From contig WGOC01000027.1 of assembly GCA_016124235.1 (NCBI GenBank), positions 1-64,000 of the forward strand: 64,000 bases of DNA, written 5' to 3'. This document shows, in pieces, positions 44,957-54,395 of this stretch. Made by a program: the position numbers and the translations under genes. The DNA comes from a bacterium. Its GTDB lineage: Bacteria; Verrucomicrobiota; Verrucomicrobiia; Limisphaerales; RI-55. The notes under the pieces are model-generated. The model ran no database searches and was not told the DNA's origin. It saw only the letters and a list, made by a program, of their open reading frames with translations. Position 1 is the stretch's first letter. Every line of letters starts with the position of its first letter.

Positions 44957-45979
44957 ATGATTAGAAACCGACGCGGAACGGACCTCTGGCTGGCTACGGT
45001 CATGTTGCTTTGCGGGTTAATCATCGGCTGGTTGGTGCATGATCGACAGCGCGACGTGCCGGTGGAACCAACGCAGTCCGGGCCGGTCACCGCCGAAATG
45101 CCGGCTCCCCGCCAAAAGGTCCCGGAGCGGTCGATGCCCGTGCCGCTGCCGCCGATTGCCGCGGCTCATGTCGCGAAACCGGTCGAGCCGCCGCCATCGG
45201 AAACAAATCCGCCCGTGATTGAGCCGCCGGTTGCGGCGATTGCCGAACCGGTCATCGTCCCTGCCGTCGCCAGTTCCGTCCGTGACGACAAACCCGCCAT
45301 TTCAACTGGTTCGCTTGCGGCGACCACTCCTCCGGGAAATTCAATAACGGGGCATGTTTTTCTGGAAGGCACACCGCCACCGGAAATCCTGATCAACATG
45401 GACCCAAGTTCGCGCGCGCTCCAGACCAATACGCCGACGACTCGCTTCTTTTTGGTCTCAACCAACGGCGCACTCGGCGACGTGATCGTCTATCTGGAAG
45501 GACGTTCGTTGCCGCGCGGTGCGGGAAGCGATCTGCCGCCGCTCGTCATCGATCATCATCGGTGTTTCAAGGTGCCGTATATTTCCGCCGCCGTGGTTGG
45601 TCAGCAGATTATTTTGACGAATTCTGATCCGCTGATGCACGCGTGCCATATCGTCCCGGGGCCTCAGTCGCGGAATCGCGGGCGCAACGTGTCGTTGAAT
45701 CCCCGGCAATCGCGCCGCATCACGTTTTCGGCGCCGGAAGAATTCATACGCATCAAGTGTGATGTGCATCCGTGGGAATTCGCCTACGTCAGTGTGTTTC
45801 CGAATCGATTCTTTGCCGTCACGGATGAGCAGGGACGGTTTGCCATCACGAACGTGCCGCCCGGTCATTATGAAGTCCGCGCGCTGCATCGCAAAGCGGA
45901 GAGCGATGCGCCAATCGAAGTTGAAGTGCGCGAAGGCAAAGAGACTCAGGCTGACCTTCGCATGGTCGTCGCGAATTAG
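44957..45979 (+). CDS. Membrane-anchored cupredoxin-like protein
   Basis: About 340 residues. A membrane helix (residues 8-26) is followed by a proline-rich linker of some 90 residues and then a cupredoxin-like domain. The domain contains LMHACHIVPGP and IKCDVHPWEF, so the His and Cys-x-x-His ligands of a copper site appear plausible. A carboxypeptidase-regulatory-like domain closes the protein (DEQGRFAITNVPPGHYEVRAL). The ATG at 44957 has GGAGG five bases upstream and starts the helix cleanly; an ATG at 44930 has none. TTGACA at 44898-44903 may be its -35. Confidence 0.78.
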   Translation: MIRNRRGTDLWLATVMLLCGLIIGWLVHDRQRDVPVEPTQSGPVTAEMPAPRQKVPERSMPVPLPPIAAAHVAKPVEPPPSETNPPVIEPPVAAIAEPVIVPAVASSVRDDKPAISTGSLAATTPPGNSITGHVFLEGTPPPEILINMDPSSRALQTNTPTTRFFLVSTNGALGDVIVYLEGRSLPRGAGSDLPPLVIDHHRCFKVPYISAAVVGQQIILTNSDPLMHACHIVPGPQSRNRGRNVSLNPRQSRRITFSAPEEFIRIKCDVHPWEFAYVSVFPNRFFAVTDEQGRFAITNVPPGHYEVRALHRKAESDAPIEVEVREGKETQADLRMVVAN

Positions 45980-46035
45980 ATCGGACGGCGGGCATCGAAA
46001 GTGAACAAGGGCTGCTTAGCTCCTGTTCAAAAGAA

Positions 46036-46067
46036 CAAAAGACCCGGCCACGAATATGGCCGGGTCT
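46036..46067 (-). terminator. Terminator after the VPDGG-CTERM gene
   Basis: An 11-bp stem pairs AGACCCGGCCA (46040-46050) with TGGCCGGGTCT (46057-46067) around a six-base loop. On the minus strand a T-rich stretch, TTTTGTTCTTTTG, follows. It ends the gene at 46086-46553. Confidence 0.75.
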
Positions 46068-46085
46068 AAACGGGGAATGTGTTTA

Positions 46086-46553
46086 CTAAGCCATTTTCCT
46101 TCGCGTAACTGCCAGCGCTGCAAACCCTAAGCCGAGTAACGCGAGTGACGCACCACCGTCAGGAACGGAGCTGGATGCAGCTTCAGCAACGGCAAAATTT
46201 AATTGGTAATCAAATATACTGGAGCTTAATGAGCCTATTGAGAAGGTGCTGCCATTTCCGGCCGTTGAAGCGGTTGAGTAATCCCAAAGAAGTAGGCTGT
46301 TACCGCTGATTCCATACAAAAACCAAGGTCCATCTGAAAGGGCCAGTGAGTTTGCTGTTTGAATTGCCGCGTTCTTCGCGTCGTCGGAACTTCCCCACCA
46401 AGGCTGGCTCGTCAGGAGCGAAATGCTATTATTATACGTCGTGGCTAGACTGGAAACTTCATATTGAGTTCCAGCAAGACTAATAAGTGCAGCTCGCGAT
46501 TGAAACGTGAATGCCAAAACGGCAGTAGCTATGAGTATTGAGGTTTTCTTCAT
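46086..46553 (-). CDS. VPDGG-tailed exported protein (PEP-CTERM-like)
   Basis: 155 residues with a signal peptide (residues 1-21, ending SRA) and a short unknown beta-rich domain. The C-terminus is VPDGGASLALLGLGFAALA followed by RRKMA. It resembles the VPDSG-CTERM variant of the exosortase sorting signal known from Verrucomicrobiota, with Gly for Ser. The gene is richer in A+T than its surroundings. Its small size and two-part layout (signal, body, sorting tail) match other short proteins of this class. Confidence 0.82.
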   Translation of the reverse strand: MKKTSILIATAVLAFTFQSRAALISLAGTQYEVSSLATTYNNSISLLTSQPWWGSSDDAKNAAIQTANSLALSDGPWFLYGISGNSLLLWDYSTASTAGNGSTFSIGSLSSSIFDYQLNFAVAEAASSSVPDGGASLALLGLGFAALAVTRRKMA

Positions 46554-46888
46554 GACGAGAGGACTTCCGCAAAGATGGGGCCACGCACCGTTAAATATGA
46601 AAACTGCCTGCTTCGCAGGTTATTAGGATAACGCAAGAGAACACTCGAACCAACTTCAGGAATGGAAAGCGTAAAGAATTCCGACGCATATATTGAACGA
46701 CAAACATCGCGGACCTTGCTAGAAAGGTTCTTCGGCTAGATTCGTTTTGAATGTATTGTGACTCGCTTTTGCCTACATGAACGCGATTTGCAATCAGTTC
46801 TTGGATCACTCTTTTTGCAGCATATCATGCTAGGAATACCGACATTTGAAGGAACGGAATTATCGACGGCAGTTGGTTCTCGTTCTGA
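46554..46888. other. 335-base A+T-rich gap without a recognisable gene
   Basis: No convincing coding frame or RNA gene was found. It contains a small hairpin (CCTGC-TTC-GCAGG at 46607-46619) that could be a weak terminator on the minus strand. G+C is visibly lower than in neighbouring genes and matches the adjacent VPDGG gene, so the two may share an origin. Confidence 0.5.
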
Positions 46889-49180
46889 CTATTGGTAATG
46901 CATACCTTCCTTTTTGCGCTTTCGCCTACTGATCGATCGCTTCGGATTCAGGCGTCGGCGGGAATTCGAGTCCCGACCTGATTGTTTGTTGGCGCCATGT
47001 CGTGTTCGGAATGGCTTCTGATTGCGATTGCGATCCTGCGGGCGGCGTTGTGCATTGTCCGCTTTTCGCGTGGCGGATTTACCGTCTTCCTTTGCGAGTT
47101 TGAAATCCACCTGCTTCTTGAAACTGTCGACTTTCGCAATCTGCACGGTCACGCGATCACCCAGCCGGATGATGCGGCGGTGCCGGCGGCCGATCAGTTG
47201 ACTTCGTGCATCATCGAAGTGGTAGAAATCGTCCTCGACACTTGAAAGATGCACGAGCCCGCTCATGCTCAAATCAGTCACGTCCACGAAGAAACCAAAA
47301 TTACGCACATCCGTGACGAGTGCCGAATATTTCGGCGGATCAGCGCTTTGAAGCTGGCTGCGCAAGAACGCGTAAAGTTTCACGTCCTTGCTGTCGCGTT
47401 CGGCGTCGGCGGAATTGCGTTCGGTATCAGAAATGTGATCCGCCGTTTCTTTCAGCGAATGTTTGGAACCATGGCTGTGACCGAACAACGCGCGATGCAC
47501 CACGAGGTCCGCGTAGCGGCGGATCGGCGAGGTGAAATGCGCGTAACGCTTTTTGGCCAGGCCGTAATGTCCGAGCGGCTCAACTGCATAGCGCGCGCGC
47601 ATGAGCGATTTCAGGAAACCGATCTTGAGCGCCGGCCCGATCGCGATCGTGGCGAGGTGAGCCAGCAGCTTTTGAACCTCGCGCGGTTTGGCAAGATTGC
47701 CGCACGGGATGTTCTGGCTCAGCACTTCTTCGCGGTACTCCTCCAGTCGACGCGGCGCCGGTTCTTCATGAACGCGGTAAATCGCGGGCACCTTGCGCCG
47801 CATCAATTCGCCGGCCACCGCTTCGTTGGCGAGCAACATGCATTCTTCAATGAGTTGGTGGGAAACATCGTTTTCCACTTTCTCGATGTGCGTCACGCGG
47901 CCGTTCTCATCGAGGCGGATCTTGGTCTCGGGAAAGTCCAACTCGAGCGAGCCATTCTTGAAGCGCAGTCGCCGAATTCGTTGAGCCAACACGTGGGTGT
48001 CGTGCAGCATTTGCTCGATCGCGCCCACGGGCTTGCGTTGCAGAATTCCGAACGCTTCTTGGTAGGTGAATCGTTGCTGCGAATGAATGACCGCCGGATA
48101 AAACTTTGAACTCAAGACGCGTCCATCGTTTGAAATCATGAACTCCACGCATTTGGTCAGGCGATCGACATTCGGCTTGAGCGAACATAATTCGTTACTC
48201 AACGCTTCCGGCAGCATGGGAATCACGCGGTCCACCAGATAAGTGGAGTTGCCGCGTTTGCGTGCCTCCACATCGAGTTCGGACCCGATCTTCACGTAAT
48301 GCAAAACGTCAGCGATATGGACCCAGAGTCGCCATTGATTTGCGCCGGCACGCCGCAGGCAGATCGCGTCGTCGAAATCCTTGGCATCGTCCGGATCGAT
48401 TGTGATGACTTGATGCGACCGGCAATCGACGCGTCCCTTGAGTTCGTCCGGTGAAACGTCGCTGCCTTGCGCGCGGGCCTCCGCCAGAACTTCCTTCGGA
48501 AAATGCAGCGGCAAATCGTACTGACGCAGCACCGAGAGCATGTCCACGCCTTCCTCGTCGGGCGCGCCGAGCACTTCAATGATTTCGCCCTCGGGATTGG
48601 TGTGTCGCGATTCCCATTCCTTGAGTTCGACGACGACTTTGTCGCCTACCCGTGCGGGCCGGCCGACGTCGCGAGGCTCGGGCACGTAAATGTCGTGCGG
48701 AATGCGTGGGTCATCGGGAATGACGAAGAGAAACTGTCGTCCGCGCTGCAACGTGCCGACGATCTGGGAACGTTTGCGTTCGAGGATGCGAATGACGGAT
48801 CCGGTGGCCTGATCATCCGGTTTTGCACGCAAGCCGCGGCCACGGAGATTGCGCCGGACGAGCACGCGATCGCCATTGAGCGCGGTGGACGTGTCTTCCT
48901 GCGGCACCATGATTTCCGGCAAGCCGGGAGCATCGGGCTGGAGGAAGCCTTTGCCGGCACGGTTGACCATCAATCGGCCGGGGATGAGGTCCGCGTGGTC
49001 GGGTGGGATGTAACGGTTGCCCTTGCTGCGCACGATGCGGCCGGCCCCCTCCAATCGGCGAAGATGAGCCTGCAGTTCCTGCTGGCGGTTGGGTTTCAAA
49101 CCGAGCAGGCGGAGCAGTTCGGGGACATTGGCCGGGACATAGTCCGGCCGGGAAATCAGTGATAAAATACGGTCTTCCAT
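46889..49180 (-). CDS. rnr: Ribonuclease R
   Basis: A 763-residue 3'-5' exoribonuclease of the RNase II/R superfamily. Cold-shock-like N-terminal domains lead into the catalytic RNB domain, seen in ITIDPDDAKDFDDAICL and in YAHFTSPIRRYADLVVHR. A C-terminal S1 domain and a basic tail (QDRNRNQKPFRTRHG) follow, as in RNase R rather than RNase II. It degrades structured RNA and takes part in rRNA quality control and stress responses. Confidence 0.95.
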   Translation of the reverse strand: MEDRILSLISRPDYVPANVPELLRLLGLKPNRQQELQAHLRRLEGAGRIVRSKGNRYIPPDHADLIPGRLMVNRAGKGFLQPDAPGLPEIMVPQEDTSTALNGDRVLVRRNLRGRGLRAKPDDQATGSVIRILERKRSQIVGTLQRGRQFLFVIPDDPRIPHDIYVPEPRDVGRPARVGDKVVVELKEWESRHTNPEGEIIEVLGAPDEEGVDMLSVLRQYDLPLHFPKEVLAEARAQGSDVSPDELKGRVDCRSHQVITIDPDDAKDFDDAICLRRAGANQWRLWVHIADVLHYVKIGSELDVEARKRGNSTYLVDRVIPMLPEALSNELCSLKPNVDRLTKCVEFMISNDGRVLSSKFYPAVIHSQQRFTYQEAFGILQRKPVGAIEQMLHDTHVLAQRIRRLRFKNGSLELDFPETKIRLDENGRVTHIEKVENDVSHQLIEECMLLANEAVAGELMRRKVPAIYRVHEEPAPRRLEEYREEVLSQNIPCGNLAKPREVQKLLAHLATIAIGPALKIGFLKSLMRARYAVEPLGHYGLAKKRYAHFTSPIRRYADLVVHRALFGHSHGSKHSLKETADHISDTERNSADAERDSKDVKLYAFLRSQLQSADPPKYSALVTDVRNFGFFVDVTDLSMSGLVHLSSVEDDFYHFDDARSQLIGRRHRRIIRLGDRVTVQIAKVDSFKKQVDFKLAKEDGKSATRKADNAQRRPQDRNRNQKPFRTRHGANKQSGRDSNSRRRLNPKRSISRRKRKKEGMHYQ

Positions 49181-49386
49181 AGGAAGGATGCCACCTCGGT
49201 TGGCGTTCGCCGGGATTGGCGGAATTCTGCGCAGAGGCTGCTTACGGCTGGTATAGTGTCCTATTTCCAGCGGAAAGCCAGCGGGGAAAACCGATTTGTG
49301 AAGCGGTTCGCAACCCGGTTAAGCCGTGTTTCCCTGATTCATAATTTCCCTTTCCGGCGGTGCCGGCTTTCCCCACTCTCCCGCGC

Positions 49387-50967
49387 ATGTCAGGCATCAT
49401 CGCCATCGTCGGTCGGCCCAACGTGGGCAAGTCCGCCTTGTTCAACCGGGTCGCCGGTCGTCGTATTGCCATCGTGCACGATATGCCGGGTGTGACGCGG
49501 GATCGCGTGAGCGCCGAGCTCGAGTGGGAAGGCCGGCCGTTTACGTTGATCGATACCGGCGGCATCGGCGTTTTACGCGGTGAAAAATCAAACGACGTGA
49601 TCACCCGTGCGGCGTACGATCAAGTGCAAGTGGCCATCGATTCGGCGGATGTGATTCTCTTCGTGGTGAATGTTCAGGAGGGCATCGTGCCGTTGGACCT
49701 GGAGGTCGCTCAGCGCTTACGCAAATCTGCCAAGCGCGTGTTGCTCGTGGTGAACAAGGTGGATCAAACCAAGATCGAGCCGAACGCCGATGAGTTTGCG
49801 CAACTCGGTTTCGCGGATTCGTTCAATATCAGCGCGATTCACGAGCGGGGGATCTCGGGATTGATGCGCGCCGCCATGAACGCCTTACCGGCGAACACCG
49901 AGCCATCGATTCGTCAGTCCACCGACGTTGATGACCCTGATCATCAAAAAGCAAGCGGCCCGTTGAAGCTGGCATTTGTCGGCCGGCCCAACGTCGGGAA
50001 ATCATCGATCGTCAATTCCTTGACCCGCGCCGATCGCGTAATTGTCAGCCCGGTGCCCGGCACGACGCGGGATTCGGTCGACGTGCCGTTCGAAGTCGAG
50101 ACGGATGGCGTGCGCCAGCAATACCTGTTGATCGACACGGCCGGCATGCGCAAGGCGCGCCGCATTGACGACACGGTGGAATTCTTCAGCGTGCAACGTA
50201 CCGCGGAAGCGATTGGGCGCGCCGACATCATTGTGCTCGTGCTGGACGCTGTTTCGGGAATTCTGGAGCAGGACAAAAAGATTGCCGACGTGATTGTGGA
50301 AAAGAAGCGCGCCTGCGTTGTGGTTATCAATAAGTGGGATCTCGTCGCGGAAAATGTGCGCAAGCTGCGCGAAGAAGAAATCGAATCGCGCCAGAATCAG
50401 AGCCGAAAACGTGACGACCAACGCAAGCGCATGACCACGCTGTCGGAGTTTGGTCAGTGGGTGCAGGAGAAGTTGTTTTTCCTGGATTACGCGCCGGTGA
50501 TTTTCACCTCGGCCAAGGATGGTTTCCAGTTGGACCGTTTGCTGGAAGCGATTCGTTACGTGGCGGCGCAGCTCCAACAAAAGATTCCCACCGCGGTACT
50601 TAACCGCACATTGAACGACGCCGTGGAGAAACGGCAGCCGCTCAGCAAAAGCGGGCTGCGTTTAAAATTCTTCTACGCGACGCAAGTGCGGCAGGCGCCG
50701 CCCAGCTTCCTGCTGTTCTTGAATCGCGACGATCTCTTTTCGGATGACTACGCGAAGTATCTTTCCCGCGAAATGCGGCGGGCATTTGGCTTCGAAGGTT
50801 GCCCGATTGTGTTGCGTCCGAAGGCCCGTCCAAAGACGATCGAACCCAAACGGAAACCGGTCAAAACAAAGCGGGCAAAACCCGGGAATGCGACGCATAG
50901 AAAAGTTGGCCAACGCGGGCGTGTCAGAGCGGGGCAGCGTGTCGCCAAGCGCCGAACCGGCCGCTAA
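49387..50967 (+). CDS. der: Ribosome biogenesis GTPase Der (EngA)
   Basis: About 526 residues with two tandem GTPase domains, unique to Der. The first P-loop is GRPNVGKSALFN (near residue 9) and the second GRPNVGKSSIVN (near residue 200). NKVD and NKWD recognise guanine in the two domains, and a KH-like C-terminal domain follows. The C-terminal basic tail (KTKRAKPGNATHRK) is longer than usual. It functions in 50S subunit assembly. I chose the ATG at 49387 (MSGIIAIVG) over an in-frame upstream start at 49360. Confidence 0.96.
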   Translation: MSGIIAIVGRPNVGKSALFNRVAGRRIAIVHDMPGVTRDRVSAELEWEGRPFTLIDTGGIGVLRGEKSNDVITRAAYDQVQVAIDSADVILFVVNVQEGIVPLDLEVAQRLRKSAKRVLLVVNKVDQTKIEPNADEFAQLGFADSFNISAIHERGISGLMRAAMNALPANTEPSIRQSTDVDDPDHQKASGPLKLAFVGRPNVGKSSIVNSLTRADRVIVSPVPGTTRDSVDVPFEVETDGVRQQYLLIDTAGMRKARRIDDTVEFFSVQRTAEAIGRADIIVLVLDAVSGILEQDKKIADVIVEKKRACVVVINKWDLVAENVRKLREEEIESRQNQSRKRDDQRKRMTTLSEFGQWVQEKLFFLDYAPVIFTSAKDGFQLDRLLEAIRYVAAQLQQKIPTAVLNRTLNDAVEKRQPLSKSGLRLKFFYATQVRQAPPSFLLFLNRDDLFSDDYAKYLSREMRRAFGFEGCPIVLRPKARPKTIEPKRKPVKTKRAKPGNATHRKVGQRGRVRAGQRVAKRRTGR

Positions 50968-51039
50968 AATTGTGCAGATTCCGGCGCAAATACGGGCCAT
51001 TTTAATTTTTTCGTCCGATCTCAAAAAACTGCTTGTCGC

Positions 51040-51088
51040 CACAACATATGGTGCTAGCCTCATCCCGCTCCACCACTAAATGGGGTGT
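51040..51088 (+). promoter_or_regulatory. Candidate tandem NrdR operator upstream of nrdJ
   Basis: Two 16-base sites resemble the NrdR box consensus acaCwAtATaTwGtgt. Site 1 (51040-51055) reads CCACAACATATGGTGC and matches 13 positions by eye. Site 2 (51073-51088) reads CCACTAAATGGGGTGT and matches 11. Their centres lie 33 bases apart, close to the three-turn spacing of known NrdR pairs. They are 133-181 bases before the NrdJ start. NrdR itself is not in the window. Confidence 0.55.
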
Positions 51089-51220
51089 TTTGCAGGAAAC
51101 AAAATCCTGAAAATGCTCCGAAAATGGTGGGTTTTTGAGCAAAAGGCGTATTGTCAACCTGGCGACAGTGTCTGGCAAATTGCTCAAACCAGCGTAACCT
51201 AACCCAACCTGTTTTAGCCA

Positions 51221-54200
51221 ATGATCGATACCCGCGAGCAAGTCGTGTCGTCCTCCTCTGCTGCCACCCGGCGGCGCTCCAACGGGCGCGTTGCCAGCAA
51301 CCGCTCCCGTACCGCTGTTTCGTCCCGTAAGTCACGCAAGTCGCTCCGCGTTGAACGAGTATTTAGTGATGCCAAAACGAAACCGTTTGACCAGATCGAG
51401 TGGGACCGGCGGACGGCCGAAATCACTGACGATTCCGGCAAGGTGATTTTCAAACAGGAAAACGTCGAAGTGCCGAAATCGTGGTCGGTGCTCGCCACGA
51501 AGGTGGTTGTCTCCAAGTATTTCTACGGCGAGCAAAACACGCCCGAGCGGGAGACGTCGGTCAGGCAGTTGATCCATCGCGTGGCGCGGACGATCGCCGA
51601 TTGGGGCGTCAAGGATGGCTATTTCAGCAAGGCGGACGGTGAGATCTTTTGCGATGAGCTGAGCTGGTTGTGCGTGAACCAATACGGCGCGTTCAACTCG
51701 CCTGTGTGGTTCAACGTCGGGCTGCACCACCAGTACGGCATCGGTAAGAAATCGGACAAGGGCAACTGGCACTGGGAACCGAAGCTCGGCGAAGCCAAGC
51801 GCGCCAACACACAATACGAATTCCCGCAGGGCAGCGCCTGCTTCATTCAGTCCGTGGACGACAACATGGAGTCGATCATGAGGCTCGCCTACAGCGAGGC
51901 GATGCTCTTTAAGTTCGGTTCCGGCACGGGCACAGATCTTTCCCCGATTCGTTCGAGCAAGGAAAAGCTCTCCGGCGGCGGTCGGCCCAGCGGTCCGATG
52001 TCGTTTTTGAAGGTGTACGATCAGGTGGCCAACGTCGTGAAGTCCGGCGGCAAGACGCGTCGCGCCGCCAAGATGAACACGCTGAAGGATTGGCACGGCG
52101 ACATCGAAGAATTTATCGAGGCGAAGCAAATCGAAGAAAAGAAGGCCTGGGCGCTGATCGAGCAGGGTTACGACGGCTCGTTCAACGGACCGGCCTACGG
52201 CTCGGTGATGTATCAGAACGAAAATCTTTCGGTGCGTGTGAGTGATGAGTTCATGAACGCGGCAATCGATGGCCGGGAATGGTGGACGCGCTCGGTCACA
52301 ACTGGCAAACCGCTCGAAAAGAAGGACGCTCGCACGTTGCTCAACAAGATCGCCGAGGGTACGTGGATTTGCGGTGACCCGGGCCTGCAGTACGACGGCC
52401 CGATTCAGAAATGGCACACCTGCAAAGGCACGGAGCCGATTCATTCGACCAACCCGTGCTCGGAATATGTGTTCCTCAATAACACGGCCTGCAATCTGGC
52501 GTCGTTGAACTTGATGAAATTCAAGCGCCCGGACAGCTCGTTTGATGTGGAGCGATTCAAGGCGGCGGTGCGGATTTACATTACGGCGCAGGAAATCCTC
52601 GTTGATAACGCCAGCTATCCGACCAAGGAAATTGCCGAAAACTCGCACATCTTCCGCACGCTCGGTTTGGGTTTTGCCAACCTCGGTTCGCTGATCATGA
52701 GCTACGGCTTCGCCTACGATTCCGACGAGGGACGCGCGTTGGCGGGTGCCATTACGGCGATCATGACGGGGCATGCCTACGAACAATCGGCCCGGATCGC
52801 CGGCGTCATGGGCTCGTTTGCCGGATTGGATGACGCCCGTTGCTCGGGAGTGCCGAAGCCATTGAAGAAGGACAATCGCGAATCGATGCACGGCGTCATT
52901 CAGTTGCATCGCAACGCCGTGGAAGAGATTCAGCCGAGCTTGGAATTCAATTACCTCAAAGACGAGGCCCGGCAGACCTGGGATGCCGCGTTGGAACTCG
53001 GCGACCAACAGGGCTATCGCAATGCGCAGGTCACCGTGCTGGCCCCGACCGGTACCATCGCCTTCCTGATGGATTGTGATACGACCGGCGTCGAACCGGA
53101 CATCGCGTTGGTGAAATACAAACTGCTGGCCGGCGGCGGCATGTTGAAGATCGTCAACCGCACCGTGCCTCAAGCGCTCGAGCGCCTCGGTTACTCGGCC
53201 AACGAAATCAAGGACATCATCGACCACATCGAGAAGTACGACACGATCGAAGACGTGACTGAGGAAGGCCTGACGATTTCGAGCGGGTTGCGGCCGGAAC
53301 ATTTGTCGGTGTTTGATTGCGCGTTCAAAGCGTATCGCGGCAAGCGTAGCATTCATCACATGGCGCATTTGAAAATGATGGGAGCCGCGCAGCCTTTCAT
53401 CTCCGGCGCCATTTCGAAAACCGTCAACCTGCCCAACGAAGCGACCGCCGCGGACATCGCCGACGCTTACATTCAGGCGTGGAAAATGGGCCTCAAGTGT
53501 GTCGCTATTTATCGTGATGGTTCAAAGCGTTCGCAGCCGTTGAATACCAAGAAATCCGGTGCCGGCACGGAAGTGGCGAAGGTGTCTGAAGACGCGACCG
53601 GCCGGATCAAGGATCTGGAAGCCGAAGTCGGACGCCTGCGCACGGAAGCCGGAATGCCGCTCCGACGTCGTTTGCCCGAAACGCGCACAGCCGTGACGCA
53701 CAAGTTCGACATCGCCGGCCACGAAGGTTACCTGACCGTGGGTCTGTTTGAAGACGGTCAACCGGGCGAACTGTTCATCACGATGGCCAAGGAAGGTTCA
53801 ACGATCGGCGGTCTCATGGATGCCGTTGGCACATTGACTTCGATGGCGATGCAATACGGTGTGCCGCTTGAGGCGCTCGTGAAGAAATTTGCCCATCAAC
53901 GATTCGAGCCGTCCGGTTACACCAAAAACCCGGACATCCGCAATGCGTCGTCGATTATCGATTATGTATTCCGCTGGATGGCGGTGCAGTTCATTCCCGG
54001 CTACCGCGAGAGCATCCGGCCCGCGATCGCCCAGCCAGAGCTTGCCATCCCCGGGCTCTCGGAAGCGGAAAAAAAAAGTGTGAACCGGCCGGTGTCTGAC
54101 CTGCCTTTGGCTGAGGATACCGAGTTGGTTTATCGCAGCGAAAAAGCGCAGCCGGCGAAATTGGCCAAGGTGGATCCGCATGCCGGGCCAGCCACCACGG

Positions 54201-54319
54201 TGAACATTTTTGTGAACCAGCAGGACGCGCCCAGTTGCCCGAACTGCGGCCATATCGCCGTGCGCAATGGAGCCTGTTACAAATGCTTGAACTGCGGCGA
54301 AAGCCTCGGTTGCTCGTAA
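51221..54319 (+). CDS. nrdJ: B12-dependent ribonucleotide reductase (class II)
   Basis: A 1032-residue adenosylcobalamin-dependent reductase that makes deoxynucleotides with or without oxygen. The active-site pieces are present: QGSACFIQSVDDNM, the thiyl-radical motif NPCSEYVFLNNTACNLASLNL, and VLAPTGTIAFLMDCDTTGVEPD. A TSCPD-type domain follows (about residues 830-930), and a C-terminal zinc ribbon (CPNCGHIAVRNGACYKCLNC) ends with the redox-active GCS. There is no ATP cone. A serine/arginine-rich extension of about 45 residues opens the protein. A candidate NrdR operator lies upstream. Confidence 0.96.
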   Translation: MIDTREQVVSSSSAATRRRSNGRVASNRSRTAVSSRKSRKSLRVERVFSDAKTKPFDQIEWDRRTAEITDDSGKVIFKQENVEVPKSWSVLATKVVVSKYFYGEQNTPERETSVRQLIHRVARTIADWGVKDGYFSKADGEIFCDELSWLCVNQYGAFNSPVWFNVGLHHQYGIGKKSDKGNWHWEPKLGEAKRANTQYEFPQGSACFIQSVDDNMESIMRLAYSEAMLFKFGSGTGTDLSPIRSSKEKLSGGGRPSGPMSFLKVYDQVANVVKSGGKTRRAAKMNTLKDWHGDIEEFIEAKQIEEKKAWALIEQGYDGSFNGPAYGSVMYQNENLSVRVSDEFMNAAIDGREWWTRSVTTGKPLEKKDARTLLNKIAEGTWICGDPGLQYDGPIQKWHTCKGTEPIHSTNPCSEYVFLNNTACNLASLNLMKFKRPDSSFDVERFKAAVRIYITAQEILVDNASYPTKEIAENSHIFRTLGLGFANLGSLIMSYGFAYDSDEGRALAGAITAIMTGHAYEQSARIAGVMGSFAGLDDARCSGVPKPLKKDNRESMHGVIQLHRNAVEEIQPSLEFNYLKDEARQTWDAALELGDQQGYRNAQVTVLAPTGTIAFLMDCDTTGVEPDIALVKYKLLAGGGMLKIVNRTVPQALERLGYSANEIKDIIDHIEKYDTIEDVTEEGLTISSGLRPEHLSVFDCAFKAYRGKRSIHHMAHLKMMGAAQPFISGAISKTVNLPNEATAADIADAYIQAWKMGLKCVAIYRDGSKRSQPLNTKKSGAGTEVAKVSEDATGRIKDLEAEVGRLRTEAGMPLRRRLPETRTAVTHKFDIAGHEGYLTVGLFEDGQPGELFITMAKEGSTIGGLMDAVGTLTSMAMQYGVPLEALVKKFAHQRFEPSGYTKNPDIRNASSIIDYVFRWMAVQFIPGYRESIRPAIAQPELAIPGLSEAEKKSVNRPVSDLPLAEDTELVYRSEKAQPAKLAKVDPHAGPATTVNIFVNQQDAPSCPNCGHIAVRNGACYKCLNCGESLGCS

Positions 54320-54343
54320 ACCCGATCGATGACTGTCGTGCCC

Positions 54344-54372
54344 AAGCCGGAGCGAAAGCTCCGGCTTTTTCA
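54344..54372 (+). terminator. Rho-independent terminator after nrdJ
   Basis: AAGCCGGAGC (54344-54353) pairs with GCTCCGGCTT (54358-54367) around a GAAA tetraloop. T residues follow. It lies 25 bases after the nrdJ stop and before the convergent gene. Confidence 0.85.
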
Positions 54373-54395
54373 TGTCAACATTTACTCAGCCACCC

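Noticed and set aside
46591-46809. 72-codon minus-strand open frame in the A+T-rich gap
   Set aside because: No ribosome-binding site, no homology signal, and composition typical of non-coding DNA.
51060-51220. Cobalamin riboswitch upstream of B12-dependent nrdJ
   Set aside because: No B12-box-like sequence or multi-stem layout was found in the 250-base gap; the palindromes fit NrdR better.
51332-53368. Minus-strand open frame of 678 codons opposite nrdJ
   Set aside because: It mirrors the nrdJ coding frame; its translation is rich in Arg, Val and His, with no recognisable domain.
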